From the NCBI GenBank assembly GCA_963578605.1, contig CAUZEA010000024.1, positions 1-62,484 of the forward strand: a DNA stretch of 62,484 nucleotides, written 5' to 3'. Within the stretch, counting starts at the first letter, position 1. Each line of letters opens with the position of its first letter. The position numbers and the translations under genes were made by a program. Below are positions 54,066-62,484 of this stretch, in pieces. The notes under the pieces are model-generated. The model was not told where the DNA came from. It ran no database searches and saw only the letters and a list, made by a program, of their open reading frames with translations. Source of the DNA: JAKVCB01 sp963578605 (GTDB taxonomy: Bacteria > Planctomycetota > Planctomycetia > Pirellulales > Lacipirellulaceae).

Positions 54066-54490
54066 CAACTCAGCCAAATGGGACGAGGTATTTAACGACC
54101 AACCGATCAGTCGCGCGGCCAAATTCACCCTTGAAAAATGCGGGTAAAAAGCCGTTCAAATACGCCAACTGCGAGCAAATTCAAAGCATACAGGCGGCAG
54201 GGTATTATGCACTGTATACCGTTATTATTTGGGAGTCAAAATAGCGCGTCGCGACCGTTAACCCCGGCACAACCTGTGAGCCTTGCCGCTGTGGAGTCTC
54301 GGTGCACAACCTCAAAGTGTTCGGGCGGCGGACCTTCTCTTTCTAAACGAAGACCCACTCGAGGGAGAGGTCGGCTAAATCATAAAATACTAATTAACTA
54401 GTTTTAACTGGACACATTAGCTGAGGATCGTTATACTCAGCAGTTTGGAGAGATTGGCCAGTGGCTCCCACTTCGATCCGCGAGAGAACA
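54066..54490. other. Divergent promoter region of the SGNH-TPR and PEP-CTERM genes
   Basis: About 425 bp with no gene. The part near 54380-54440 is AT-rich (ctaattaactagttttaact), a plausible promoter for the plus-strand PEP-CTERM gene, but no exact -35/-10 pair stands out. Confidence 0.35.
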
Positions 54491-56005
54491 ATGACGAAGA
54501 AACTTATGGCAATCGCAATCTCGGGTTTGTTCCTGGTCACGGCCACCGCGGGTGTAGCGCAAGCCGCGTTGTGGAGGGGGGGTCCTGGTCCTGGTGGTAC
54601 AGCGGTTGACAATGACTGGTTTAATAGCTCCAACTGGAATGGTGGGATAGTTCCCGGCAATTCCGCAAACGGGACCGGTACATCGGCAGAACTCGGCAAC
54701 TTTGCGGGGTCCGACCATGCAATTATCGACGGCAATGCCGCTGGATATGAAGTTCTCAATCTCCCGGGAATGTTCATTGCGACACAAGCCGGGGATGGCT
54801 CTCAATCACACCGGCTCGATATCCTCAACGGGGCCCAGGTTAACCTCACCGATAAGGTCAAGGAATTCAGAATGCGGTCGACGGCTGATGTGAACCAGAT
54901 AGAGCTAAACATCAGCGGCAACTCCGTGTTGGATGCCTTCGTGTCCAACAGTACGTTTCTTCAAAGCGACGGCGGCAATCCAAACCTCCGGGCCCGACTG
55001 AACCTGGGAGACGCCACCAGCCTCGGGACCTTCAATATTAGCAACGGCGGTAATACTTTCGGGGAGCAGCAAGGCGGCACCCCACAGATCGCTCCCATGA
55101 CTGTCCAGGGGGTAGGCGCAGTCTCCCGCAACAACCTTGAAGGTGGCACCCAGATGTCGCTGTTTGCCGTGAAGTTTGTCGCCGATGGCTGGGGAGGCGC
55201 CGCGGGTCGCGTCTTGGACCTATCTACTTTTACCAACAACAATCGCCCGGAAAGAGTGATTGACTCCGATTGGGGGTACTACGCCCAAAACGGCGCCGAA
55301 CTGAAGATGTTTACGGTTCTCCACAACGTTAACTATACCAACGTAGGCGACCTGGTCGCGGATGCGGGTGCCAATATGGACAAGATCAACTCCTTTGCCA
55401 TCGAGAACAGCGGCATCGGCGGCAACGTCTCGGGAAGTGTCCTTGCGCTCGATCATCCTAATGTGTTGGCCCAGGACCCCCTCGGGGACCCCCTCGGCGC
55501 GTGGACCGTCGGAGGGATCGCCGGGAACAACACCAAACTGTCATTCCGCTATGACAACCATTTGGCGACAAGCCTGGGTGTGAATGAGGCGGACCTGAAA
55601 CTCTTTATGGGTGGCAGTGAATGGGTGAACGTGACCTCCAGCGTGGATGCATTCAACCACATCATCTACGCCGAGGGACTTTCAGCCAACGACGTTAACA
55701 ACTCCACCTTTGCCATAGCATTATCGGTACAGGGTCCCGCTGGTCTGGACGGTGACTACAACAACGATGGGATGGTCGACGCGGCGGACTATACAATCTA
55801 TCGGGACAACCTGGGCAGTGATTCGGCGGTCCTGAACGGCAACGGTTCCGGCGGGGCGACCGTCGAGCAAGCCGATTACGCGCTGTGGAAGCAGAACTTC
55901 GGGTCCTCCGGCACCAGCAGCGGTGCGGCCATTCCCGAACCATCGAGCATAGTGCTGCTGCTGGGCGGGTGGCTGTCGAACCTGGCGACCCGTCGGAGAA
56001 GGTGA
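54491..56005 (+). CDS. PEP-CTERM protein with dockerin-like segment, paralog 2
   Basis: From ATG 54491 the product begins MTKKLMAIAISGLFLVTATA with signal end AQAA. The body is colinear with the protein at 46617 (LNLGDATSLGTFNISNGG, KFVADGWGGAAGRVLDLS). A dockerin-type calcium-loop pair comes next (DGDYNNDGMVDAADYTIYRD and EQADYALWKQNFG), then IPEPSSIVLLLGGWLSNLAT and RRRR. The dockerin-like segment is absent from paralog 1. Function unknown; extracellular or surface-linked via exosortase is inferred. Confidence 0.87.
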   Translation: MTKKLMAIAISGLFLVTATAGVAQAALWRGGPGPGGTAVDNDWFNSSNWNGGIVPGNSANGTGTSAELGNFAGSDHAIIDGNAAGYEVLNLPGMFIATQAGDGSQSHRLDILNGAQVNLTDKVKEFRMRSTADVNQIELNISGNSVLDAFVSNSTFLQSDGGNPNLRARLNLGDATSLGTFNISNGGNTFGEQQGGTPQIAPMTVQGVGAVSRNNLEGGTQMSLFAVKFVADGWGGAAGRVLDLSTFTNNNRPERVIDSDWGYYAQNGAELKMFTVLHNVNYTNVGDLVADAGANMDKINSFAIENSGIGGNVSGSVLALDHPNVLAQDPLGDPLGAWTVGGIAGNNTKLSFRYDNHLATSLGVNEADLKLFMGGSEWVNVTSSVDAFNHIIYAEGLSANDVNNSTFAIALSVQGPAGLDGDYNNDGMVDAADYTIYRDNLGSDSAVLNGNGSGGATVEQADYALWKQNFGSSGTSSGAAIPEPSSIVLLLGGWLSNLATRRRR

Positions 56006-56338
56006 ATCAAACAACCGCGGTATGGCACCCGTCATGTCGCGCCTCTTCTCGAAGCGAGTAAGCTACTGGGAGAGTCGTCTCGGTTCCCTACCCATTTCTC
56101 GGTTACCTCTGAGCTCCGGTGTCCATCCGAAACAGGTCTATCAAGGCACCCATCTTGGAGCCCATGGTCCTACCCGACTTGAGCCACGCAGATAGCGGCA
56201 GTAAGCTGCTGGTTAACTGTCCGGGACACAGGGTCCCGCTTGTCATCTTTCACCCGATCATCACCTGGCAGAAGTGGCAATCGTGTGTGCCGTGGTCGAC
56301 TCCGTTTCTCTCAAGATTCCTGCCTTACAGCATGACTT
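56006..56338. other. Intergenic region
   Basis: These 333 bp lie between the PEP-CTERM gene and the broken DUF1559 gene. A 98-codon frame at 56119 has no similarity. The first bases after the stop (gaatcaaacaaccgcgg) match those after the orphan PEP-CTERM tail at 37823. Confidence 0.4.
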
Positions 56339-57255
56339 GTGATTCCAAAAGAAACCAACACATTTCCGATTGCGGTAAAAGTGGGCCCGCGTCGTCTCGG
56401 GTTCACGTTGGTTGAGCTTTTGGTAGTCATTGCCATTATCGGTATCTTGATCGCCCTGTTACTTCCGGCGGTTCAAAGTGCGCGCGAGGGTGCACGTAAA
56501 ACCTCGTGCAAAAACCACCTCAAACAGGTAGGGCTGGCCCTGCACAACTACCACGACGTGTGGCTGTACCTCCCGGCTGGATCGGGCAGGACCCATCTAC
56601 CGGTCAACCCGATCCCGAGGGCTTACCTGGCTGGGGCTGGGCTGCCAGAATTCTACCGCAGTTGGAGCAACCCAACCTCTCGGACGAACTTGTGAACTTA
56701 AATTTGCCGATTACGCATCCCGTCAACCAGCTTGCCCGCGTTACGCCCTTGGCGATTTATCTTTGCCCGTCCGATCCTGGAGTCTTTATCTGGGATCTGG
56801 AAGAGGAGGAGCGCGGCCAGGTGTTGGTAAAATTGGCAAAGACGAACTACGTAGGTGTGTTCGGCACCTTTGACATCGAAGATGCCGATGGCGAAGGTCT
56901 GTTTTTCCACAATGGTCGACTCCGCTTCGCTCACATTACCGATGGTCTGAGCAATACGTTTATGGTCGGCGAACGATCGTCGTCTCTGGGATATTCAACC
57001 TGGACGGGGGTTGTCCCCAACGGTGAAGAAGCGATCGACCGCATTGTTGGCATATGTAATCTGCCTCCCAATCCGGATCCCGACGACTACGACGAAGAGG
57101 GAGAAATGGATGACTTCAGCAGCTACCACACGACCGGCACACAGTTCCTGTTTGCCGACGGTTCAGTGCATTGGATTAACGAGACAATTGCATTAACCAT
57201 CTACCGCGCCCTGGCCACACGCGCCGGAGGAGAAGTCGTAAACATCGAGTTTTGA
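56339..57255 (+). pseudogene. DUF1559 prepilin-like gene with a frameshift
   Basis: GTG 56339 leads to RRLGFTLVELLVVIAIIG and LLLPAVQSAREGARKTSC, the DUF1559 N-terminus, then NHLKQVGLALHNYHDVW. After LYLPAG (about 56575-56590) the correct sequence moves to another frame: LPGWGWAARILPQLEQ, YLCPSDPG, FAHITDGLSNTFMVGERSS and FLFADGSVHWINETI, up to the stop at 57255. One base gain or loss explains it. Everything else looks intact, so the event is recent or a sequencing error. Confidence 0.82.
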
Positions 57256-57348
57256 TTTCGCACGGGAGTCGTCTCCGTAGCATCGTTGCGAGACCAGCAA
57301 CTGCGCGATGTGCGAAAAGTCAACCAGGCCCTCGTGCCGCCGGCAAGG

Positions 57349-58794
57349 TCACGCCAACACTCCCTTGATCACTTGCCCATGCACATCGGTGAGTCGGCGT
57401 TTGATACCGTTGTGGTAGAAAGTGAGTTCCTCGTGCGTGAGCCCGAGCAGATGCAGGATGGTGGCGTGCAGGTCGTGGGGGGTGACGACATTTTCACGAG
57501 CCTTGAAGCCAAACTCGTCTGTCGCGCCGTAACTCAACCCACTTCTGACACCAGCTCCGGCGAGCCAGCAGGTAAAGCCATACGGGTTGTGGTCTCGACC
57601 GTAAGTGCCCATTTGGAACATCGGCATGCGGCCAAACTCGGTTGCAAAAATAACCAAAGTGTTCTCAAGCAGGCCACGTTGTTTCAAGTCCTTCAACAGC
57701 CCGGCAACAGGTTGATCGAGAATTTCACCGTGCACATCATATTGTTCCTTGATTTTAGAATGGGCATCCCAATTCAGACGGCCAGCTGTGGCGTAGGCCC
57801 CATTAAAGAGTTGTACGAACCGTACACCACGCTCGATCAGGCGTCGCGCTAAAATACAGTTCTCGGCAAACGCGGCCTTGTGCTCGTTGGTGCTATCGGC
57901 ACCGTAGAGTTTACGGATGTGGGTTGGCTCGGCCTTCAGGTTGGTAGCCTCGGGAACACTGAGTTGCATGCGGGCAGCCAGTTCGTAGCTGGCGATCCTG
58001 GCAGCCAGTTCCGGGTCGCCGGGAAACTGGGTCTGGTTTTCGACCTCCAGCGTGCGGAGGGCTTGCCGCATCGCCCTCTCCTTGGTGAGTCCGATCTGGC
58101 CGGGGGTTTGGAGAAAACGAATGGGCTTGGTGCTGCTGAAGGGTGTGCCCTGGAATGCGGCTGGCAGGAAGCCGTTCGCCCAGTTGTTGGGGCCCGACTG
58201 CGGCATGCCGCGGGGATCTTCGATCGCCACAAACGCGGGCAGGTTTGCACTTTCGCTGCCGAGGGCGTAGTTGATCCAGGCACCCATGCTGGGGAAACCG
58301 TCGAACGCGAAACCGGTGTTCATCAGATTCTCCGCCGGTCCATGAGTGTTCGACTTGTTCGTGAGCGAGTGCAGGAAACAGAGGTGGTCAGACATCGCGC
58401 CGATGTGTGGCACGAGGTCAGAAACCATCTTTCCACACTCCCCCCGCGGCCGGAATTTCCAGAGCGGCTGGGTGATATTTCCGTTGGGGCCTTGGAAGGA
58501 GATGAGCTTTTCATTTCCGGGAAGCGGTTTGCCGTCGAAGCGAAACAATTCTGGTTTGTAGTCAAACGTGTCGATGTGACTAAGCGCGCCGGAGCAAAAA
58601 ATCTCGATCACACGCGTCGCACGCGGGGAGAAATGCGGTTGCCGAGGAGCGTACGGTCGGGTCGGGTCAATGTTGGGCGTTGCAGCCCGTGACTCCTCTG
58701 CCAGCACTGTGGCCAAAGCGATGCCGGGTAAACCGTGCAATACGCCAGCCAGGAAGCGGCGGCGGTTCGGCAGAGGGGTGGTGGAAAACTTCAT
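57349..58794 (-). CDS. DUF1501 (sulfatase-like) secreted protein, copy 2
   Basis: The Tat-type signal is NRRRFLAGVLHGLPGIALAT. Family motifs are IEIFCSGALSHIDTFDYKPE, NKSNTHGPAENLMNTGF, FATEFGRMPMFQMG, GRDHNPYGFTCWLAGAGV and RRLTDVHGQVIKGVLA. It overlaps the upstream DUF1549/DUF1553 gene by 4 bp and so is translated with it. It differs strongly from copy 1 at 21-22 kb, so this is not a recent duplication. Confidence 0.92.
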   Translation of the reverse strand: MKFSTTPLPNRRRFLAGVLHGLPGIALATVLAEESRAATPNIDPTRPYAPRQPHFSPRATRVIEIFCSGALSHIDTFDYKPELFRFDGKPLPGNEKLISFQGPNGNITQPLWKFRPRGECGKMVSDLVPHIGAMSDHLCFLHSLTNKSNTHGPAENLMNTGFAFDGFPSMGAWINYALGSESANLPAFVAIEDPRGMPQSGPNNWANGFLPAAFQGTPFSSTKPIRFLQTPGQIGLTKERAMRQALRTLEVENQTQFPGDPELAARIASYELAARMQLSVPEATNLKAEPTHIRKLYGADSTNEHKAAFAENCILARRLIERGVRFVQLFNGAYATAGRLNWDAHSKIKEQYDVHGEILDQPVAGLLKDLKQRGLLENTLVIFATEFGRMPMFQMGTYGRDHNPYGFTCWLAGAGVRSGLSYGATDEFGFKARENVVTPHDLHATILHLLGLTHEELTFYHNGIKRRLTDVHGQVIKGVLA

Positions 58795-61229
58795 TGCAGG
58801 TACAGGAATTTGCTGGTGTTCAGCAGCACGCGGCAGACCTGTTCCAGACCGTGCTGTTGGGCAAGTTTGATCAAGGGCTCTTGTTCGCCCGCCTTGGGCG
58901 GACGGGAGCAGGCAAGCAGAAAAGCGAGATCGACTTGGGCCGTCACATCGCCGCCGACTTCATGCTCTACGCGTTCGGCAAAGAACCCCGCCTGACGGTT
59001 GACAAAGGGACTGTTCATCAAGCTCAACGACTGCACGGGCGTAATGGAGCGAGTTCGACCAGGGGTCATCTGGCCTGCGTCGGGACAGTCGAACGCACCA
59101 AAAATATCTACCGCCTGCATACGAATCTTGTGGGCATAGATCATTCGCCGCCAGCCGGTTTCAGCAAAGATTTCGTGGGAAATGTAATCAGCGACTCCAC
59201 CGCGCTGGTTAAAGAAATCGAACCCAGGACCACCCATTTTCAAGTTCAACTTTCCACTGACACTGAGTATACAGTCGCGAATAGCTTCAGCTTCCAAACG
59301 CTGTGGCGGGAACCGCCAGAGGAGTTGCGTGTCGGCATCCACGCGCAGAGCCTCGAGGCGCGGCTGGCTCGATTGACGATAGGTGCGTGAATTGACAATG
59401 AGCCGGTGCAGTTTTTTCAACGACCATCCCTCCTCGATGAACTCCAATGCCAGCCAGTCGAGTAGTTCAGGGTGAGACGGCATCGCACCCATTTTTCCGA
59501 AATCCGATGGGCTCTTGACCAGCCCCGTGCCAAAGTGGTGCTGCCAGACACGGTTAACGATGACGCGCGTCGTCAAAGGATGAGTTGGATCGGCCAAGTG
59601 CCTGGCCAAGGCGAGACGGCGTTCCGATTCCGAGGCATCAGGCGCAAGATGAACCTTGCCCAGCACGGCAGGAATAGCCGGCACCAGTTCTTCTAACCGC
59701 TGCATGGGATCCCCCCGCCGCAGCAGCCAGGTAGGATCGGGATTGGCTGTAAAGTTGGCTGCAAAAACCTGCGGACCGGCAGATAGACGGGCCAACTCGG
59801 TTTGCTGAGTACGCACCGAGGCGATCAGATCCATGAGCGTCGCCACTTGCTCAGGAGTCACACCCTTTAGCCGAACATCCTTGGCGGGCCGAAGGTCATC
59901 GGTACGAGGCAGACGATCCCCGCTATCTGCGAGCCGTTGCCAACCGACTTGCCCACTCCCAACTGATGGGAGATATTCCATCACGTAATCAGCAAGTATG
60001 CCGGAGTTGCGATGACAGACAACTCGTTCAATCGTGGCAGTCTCGGCAAAATCAACCTGAATCCACGCCGGACCTGGCTTCCCGGCAATCCACGGGTACG
60101 CCTGGCGTTTGTCGATCTGCCCGTCGATCAGGTTGTCAAAATGCCTTGACTGGTTTTCCAGGGCAAAACTGGAGGCCAAAGGCCTTGCACCGGCCGAGGC
60201 CAGGGCCACATTCTTTTGCTCGGTGGACCAAACCTCGAATTCGTAGAGCGAAGCCGCTCTGCCATTCCCGGTAGCGTTAATCGTCAGCCGGATGGCCTGC
60301 GCCTTGACAGGCGCAAAGTCTTCAACGTGCACATCGGCAAGTGGCTTGCGAAGACCGTGTTTCTTACGGAGTATTTCCAGCTGGTTAGATAGCTCGGTAA
60401 GCCGTTCTTTAACGGCCGGCATTTCGGCCGTCCACTGGTCGTTCTGTTGGCCACGCAATCGTCGGGGACCATAACGCATTCCCGCAAAAAAGGCCTGCAT
60501 GGCGTAGTAATCATGCTGGAGGATGGGGTCAAACTTGTGGTCATGACATCGCGCACATCCAACCGTAAGCCCGAGGAAGCCTTGGCTGACAGTGCGGATC
60601 ACCTCGTCCAGTTCATCCTGTCGGGCCGAGCGCATGGCCTGCTCATCACGCCCGATTTGTCCGCGTAGATTGGCCGGACCAGCGACGAGAAAACCAAGCG
60701 CGGCATCCGCACCTACCGTGTCACCCGCGATTTGCTCAAATATGAAACGATCATAGGGCATGTCGTTATTCAGGGCGGCAATGACCCAATCGCGATAGTT
60801 CCAGGCATCAGGCCGCTCGCGGTTGGTTTCAAATCCCGCCGTCTCTGCCCAACGAATAACATCCAGCCAATGCTGTGCCCAACGCTCTCCATACCGGGGC
60901 GTGGCTAGAAGTGTGTCGACTGCCTCCGCGTAAACGACGTCGGTATCTCGTGGATCCTTGAGAAAATCCTCGAGCGCCGAAGGGCTTGGCGGCAAGCCCG
61001 TGAGATCCAAGAAAATGCGTCGGAACAAAGTAGCTCGGTCTGTCTCGGGCGAAGATTGTAGATTCTGCTCACGAATTTTTTTCTCAATGAAAAAATCAAT
61101 GGGATTGTCTGTGACCGGGACAGTCGGGGGTTTCATCGGCAATAGCGACCAGTGTGTCTCCGTCGCTACCACCGAGGGTGCGACGAGGCAAAGGAGGGTG
61201 ACGAACGTCAGGGAAACCTGGTGGACCAT
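58791..61229 (-). CDS. DUF1549/DUF1553 protein without the N-terminal cytochrome domain
   Basis: The 812-residue secreted protein has a signal peptide (MVHQVSLTFVTLLCLVAPSV), DUF1549 (FRRIFLDLTGLPPSPSALED, WAQHWLDVIRWAETAGFE) with a CXXCH in CARCHDHKFDPIL, a discoidin-like middle and DUF1553 (TTRVIVNRVWQHHFGTGLV). Unlike the copy at 22.4 kb it lacks the extra cytochrome c domain with CFKCH at the N-terminus. It is coupled to the DUF1501 gene. The function of the pair is unknown. Confidence 0.91.
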   Translation of the reverse strand: MVHQVSLTFVTLLCLVAPSVVATETHWSLLPMKPPTVPVTDNPIDFFIEKKIREQNLQSSPETDRATLFRRIFLDLTGLPPSPSALEDFLKDPRDTDVVYAEAVDTLLATPRYGERWAQHWLDVIRWAETAGFETNRERPDAWNYRDWVIAALNNDMPYDRFIFEQIAGDTVGADAALGFLVAGPANLRGQIGRDEQAMRSARQDELDEVIRTVSQGFLGLTVGCARCHDHKFDPILQHDYYAMQAFFAGMRYGPRRLRGQQNDQWTAEMPAVKERLTELSNQLEILRKKHGLRKPLADVHVEDFAPVKAQAIRLTINATGNGRAASLYEFEVWSTEQKNVALASAGARPLASSFALENQSRHFDNLIDGQIDKRQAYPWIAGKPGPAWIQVDFAETATIERVVCHRNSGILADYVMEYLPSVGSGQVGWQRLADSGDRLPRTDDLRPAKDVRLKGVTPEQVATLMDLIASVRTQQTELARLSAGPQVFAANFTANPDPTWLLRRGDPMQRLEELVPAIPAVLGKVHLAPDASESERRLALARHLADPTHPLTTRVIVNRVWQHHFGTGLVKSPSDFGKMGAMPSHPELLDWLALEFIEEGWSLKKLHRLIVNSRTYRQSSQPRLEALRVDADTQLLWRFPPQRLEAEAIRDCILSVSGKLNLKMGGPGFDFFNQRGGVADYISHEIFAETGWRRMIYAHKIRMQAVDIFGAFDCPDAGQMTPGRTRSITPVQSLSLMNSPFVNRQAGFFAERVEHEVGGDVTAQVDLAFLLACSRPPKAGEQEPLIKLAQQHGLEQVCRVLLNTSKFLYLQ

Positions 61230-62008
61230 ACTTCAGAGGAGGTGCTTGGCAGGAAAAATATTTGCGCCTTATTCACCGTTTGCGGGCTCACCGCTCGACG
61301 TTACCGTTGGAGGTTCGGCGAAGGCGCCCTGCGAGATCGATTCGTGACAAATTCAGAGATCGCCGATTCAGTCTATCTGGGGGTGATTCTAAGCCACCAT
61401 CCTACAGTTTACCATGAATTACCTCATTTTGAGGCAGCCTCTTCTGGCCGTTTCCGGGAGTGACTCGGGAAAAACAGACGTGTTCTCCGCTGGGGTGGAA
61501 AAAGAACTGCGTGAGCAACACCACTCCACCTCACCCAACGGTGCATTCGCGTCGTCGAGCCCGGTCGACCACCCCGCCGCGGCTGAGTGGCCGTCGCAGC
61601 TGATTGGGAGGTGGAGATGTGTAAAACGACCTCATCCGGCACGACACGGATGGCAAGGCAAACGCCGGGCCACAGCTGCCGGTAAAGCTGCGGATTAGCC
61701 TGTGCGTTGGAAGACAGGAATAAGAAGACAGGAAAATAATAATGAAGTTGGGGAATATGGTGATATAGTCAGTGGAGCGGACAGCTATTCAATCGGGCCA
61801 GGTTAACACCTATTTATTATTTTGGTCCAATCTGCCGCGTTGAAGGGGGCGAGAGAGGTGAAATGGTTCCCCTGATTGCCATCATTGATGGCAGCCGTGG
61901 TTTTTCCGTTGTCTGTGATTGGTGCGGGTGACGGTTCTCACCATCGGTACTGTGGATTCTGAACGGTGCCACTGACCTCTGAAACCTGGCCTTGGAGGAC
62001 TCTCCGGA
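61230..62008. other. 779-bp intergenic region between divergent genes
   Basis: No frame here has recognisable similarity or a good start signal. It must contain the promoter of the minus-strand DUF1549/DUF1553 operon and that of the plus-strand secreted gene at 62009. AT-rich sequence at 61720-61780 and 61800-61830 is the likeliest place for the latter. Confidence 0.4.
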
Positions 62009-62419
62009 ATGAAACAACTCTCATCAACCCAGGTGGATCTTCCACAGCTGATTTCAGCGTCGCGTAGATTCGCAGTCTTGCTCTTGGCGGTAGTCGCAGG
62101 TTTGGCGTTTGCACCGATAGTTCACGCGGAGGTCGTGTTGACGGCAAGTGTCGCAGATAACCAGGGATCCTTTGCCCATCCGTTCACCTTCGTCAACGAC
62201 TTCTGGCCAAGGAGTGTGCCTGCAGATTACAAGCAGAAACACCCGTTTCTCGAGTACCACAGCATCTTTAATGCATTCGGCAGTAATCCATCTAAGCGCT
62301 CGCTGCACGAATTGTACGATGAGACAACACCTTATCCCCATTACCAGTTTCAGCGGATCACCGGCCACATTGACCTGCCCCCTTCAACCGAGTCCAGAAC
62401 GGAAGTGATAATCCGTTGA
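62009..62419 (+). pseudogene. Secreted protein gene cut short, apparently by an IS3-family insertion
   Basis: ATG 62009 gives a product with a signal peptide (RRFAVLLLAVVAGLAFAPIV, then HAE), followed by VADNQGSFAHPFTFVNDFWP and YHSIFNAFGSNPS. The protein ends abruptly after TGHIDLPPSTESRTEVIIR, 30 bp before a transposase start. The body looks like the beginning of a larger extracellular protein, so the IS element seems to have interrupted it near 62370-62410. The family is not recognised. Confidence 0.5.
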
Positions 62420-62448
62420 ATTGGACATATTTTGAAGGAGGGCATTCG

Positions 62449-62484
62449 ATGGCACGAGGTAAGAAGTACCGAGCGGAAGAGATC
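62449..62484 (+). mobile_element. Start of an IS3-family transposase OrfA (3' partial)
   Basis: ATG 62449 follows a perfect ribosome site (AAGGAGG, eight bases away). The first 12 codons read MARGKKYRAEEI, the conserved start of IS3-family OrfA proteins (MxRGKKYxxEEIV). The element continues beyond the window. The left inverted repeat probably lies between 62370 and 62425, but I cannot fix it without the right end. Confidence 0.7.

Overview
The window looks like a chromosomal segment of a planctomycete, probably of the Pirellulales. The evidence is two DUF1501 plus DUF1549/DUF1553 ('planctomycete cytochrome') gene pairs, DUF1559 prepilin-like proteins, PEP-CTERM proteins (one with a dockerin-like repeat), and surface proteins that begin with an LEaK.LFAADL motif. 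This is inferred from family content; no rRNA marker is present. I found no tRNA, rRNA or CRISPR array.

Layout. Positions 1-7.9 kb are housekeeping: a TEPD-repeat protein end, an RluA-type pseudouridine synthase, a PIG-L/BshB1-type deacetylase, a small acidic protein, ileS overlapping purN, a GNAT enzyme and a membrane protein. 8.3-13 kb holds a cupin, a decayed DeoR regulator next to a class II aldolase, a nucleotidyltransferase-HD fusion, an ABC ATPase and a short PEP-CTERM protein. After a 1.8 kb gene-poor stretch, 14.8-20.8 kb is a sugar-acid or hydroxy-acid catabolic island: SDR, Ldh2-type dehydrogenase, D-2-hydroxyacid dehydrogenase, sodium/solute symporter and an enolase-superfamily dehydratase. 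20.9-25.6 kb is the first DUF1501/cytochrome pair, followed by a ComM-type ATPase. 27.5-30.5 kb has a broken glycosidase-like gene joined to a secreted protein, and a second enolase-superfamily gene.

30.5-49 kb is accessory and rich in repeats. At 30.5-32.0 kb, small plus-strand genes are separated by sequences with the architecture of integron attC sites (RYYYAAC core, 6-nt spacer, paired L boxes with an extra base, GTTRRRY core). No integrase is in view, so this resembles a decayed attC cluster lacking an integrase. The flanking region carries dispersed repeats of about 50-140 bp, a nitrilase-family gene between direct repeats, a GYF-PH membrane protein, an amidase, an orphan PEP-CTERM tail, and two surface-protein genes of the LEaK.LFAADL type, one of them broken and carrying an HEAAHVVQQ motif.

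The right part (39.6-61 kb) mixes DUF1559 proteins, a PLP enzyme of the D-threonine aldolase type, a C69/secernin-like hydrolase, a PQQ-type propeller, two paralogous PEP-CTERM proteins, a PhyH dioxygenase, an alpha/beta hydrolase, an SGNH-TPR protein and the second DUF1501/DUF1549-DUF1553 pair. At the right edge a secreted-protein gene seems to be cut by an IS3-family element, of which only the start of OrfA is visible. The strongest candidates for a little-described system are the attC-like cassettes and the dispersed repeats around 30.5-48.2 kb.
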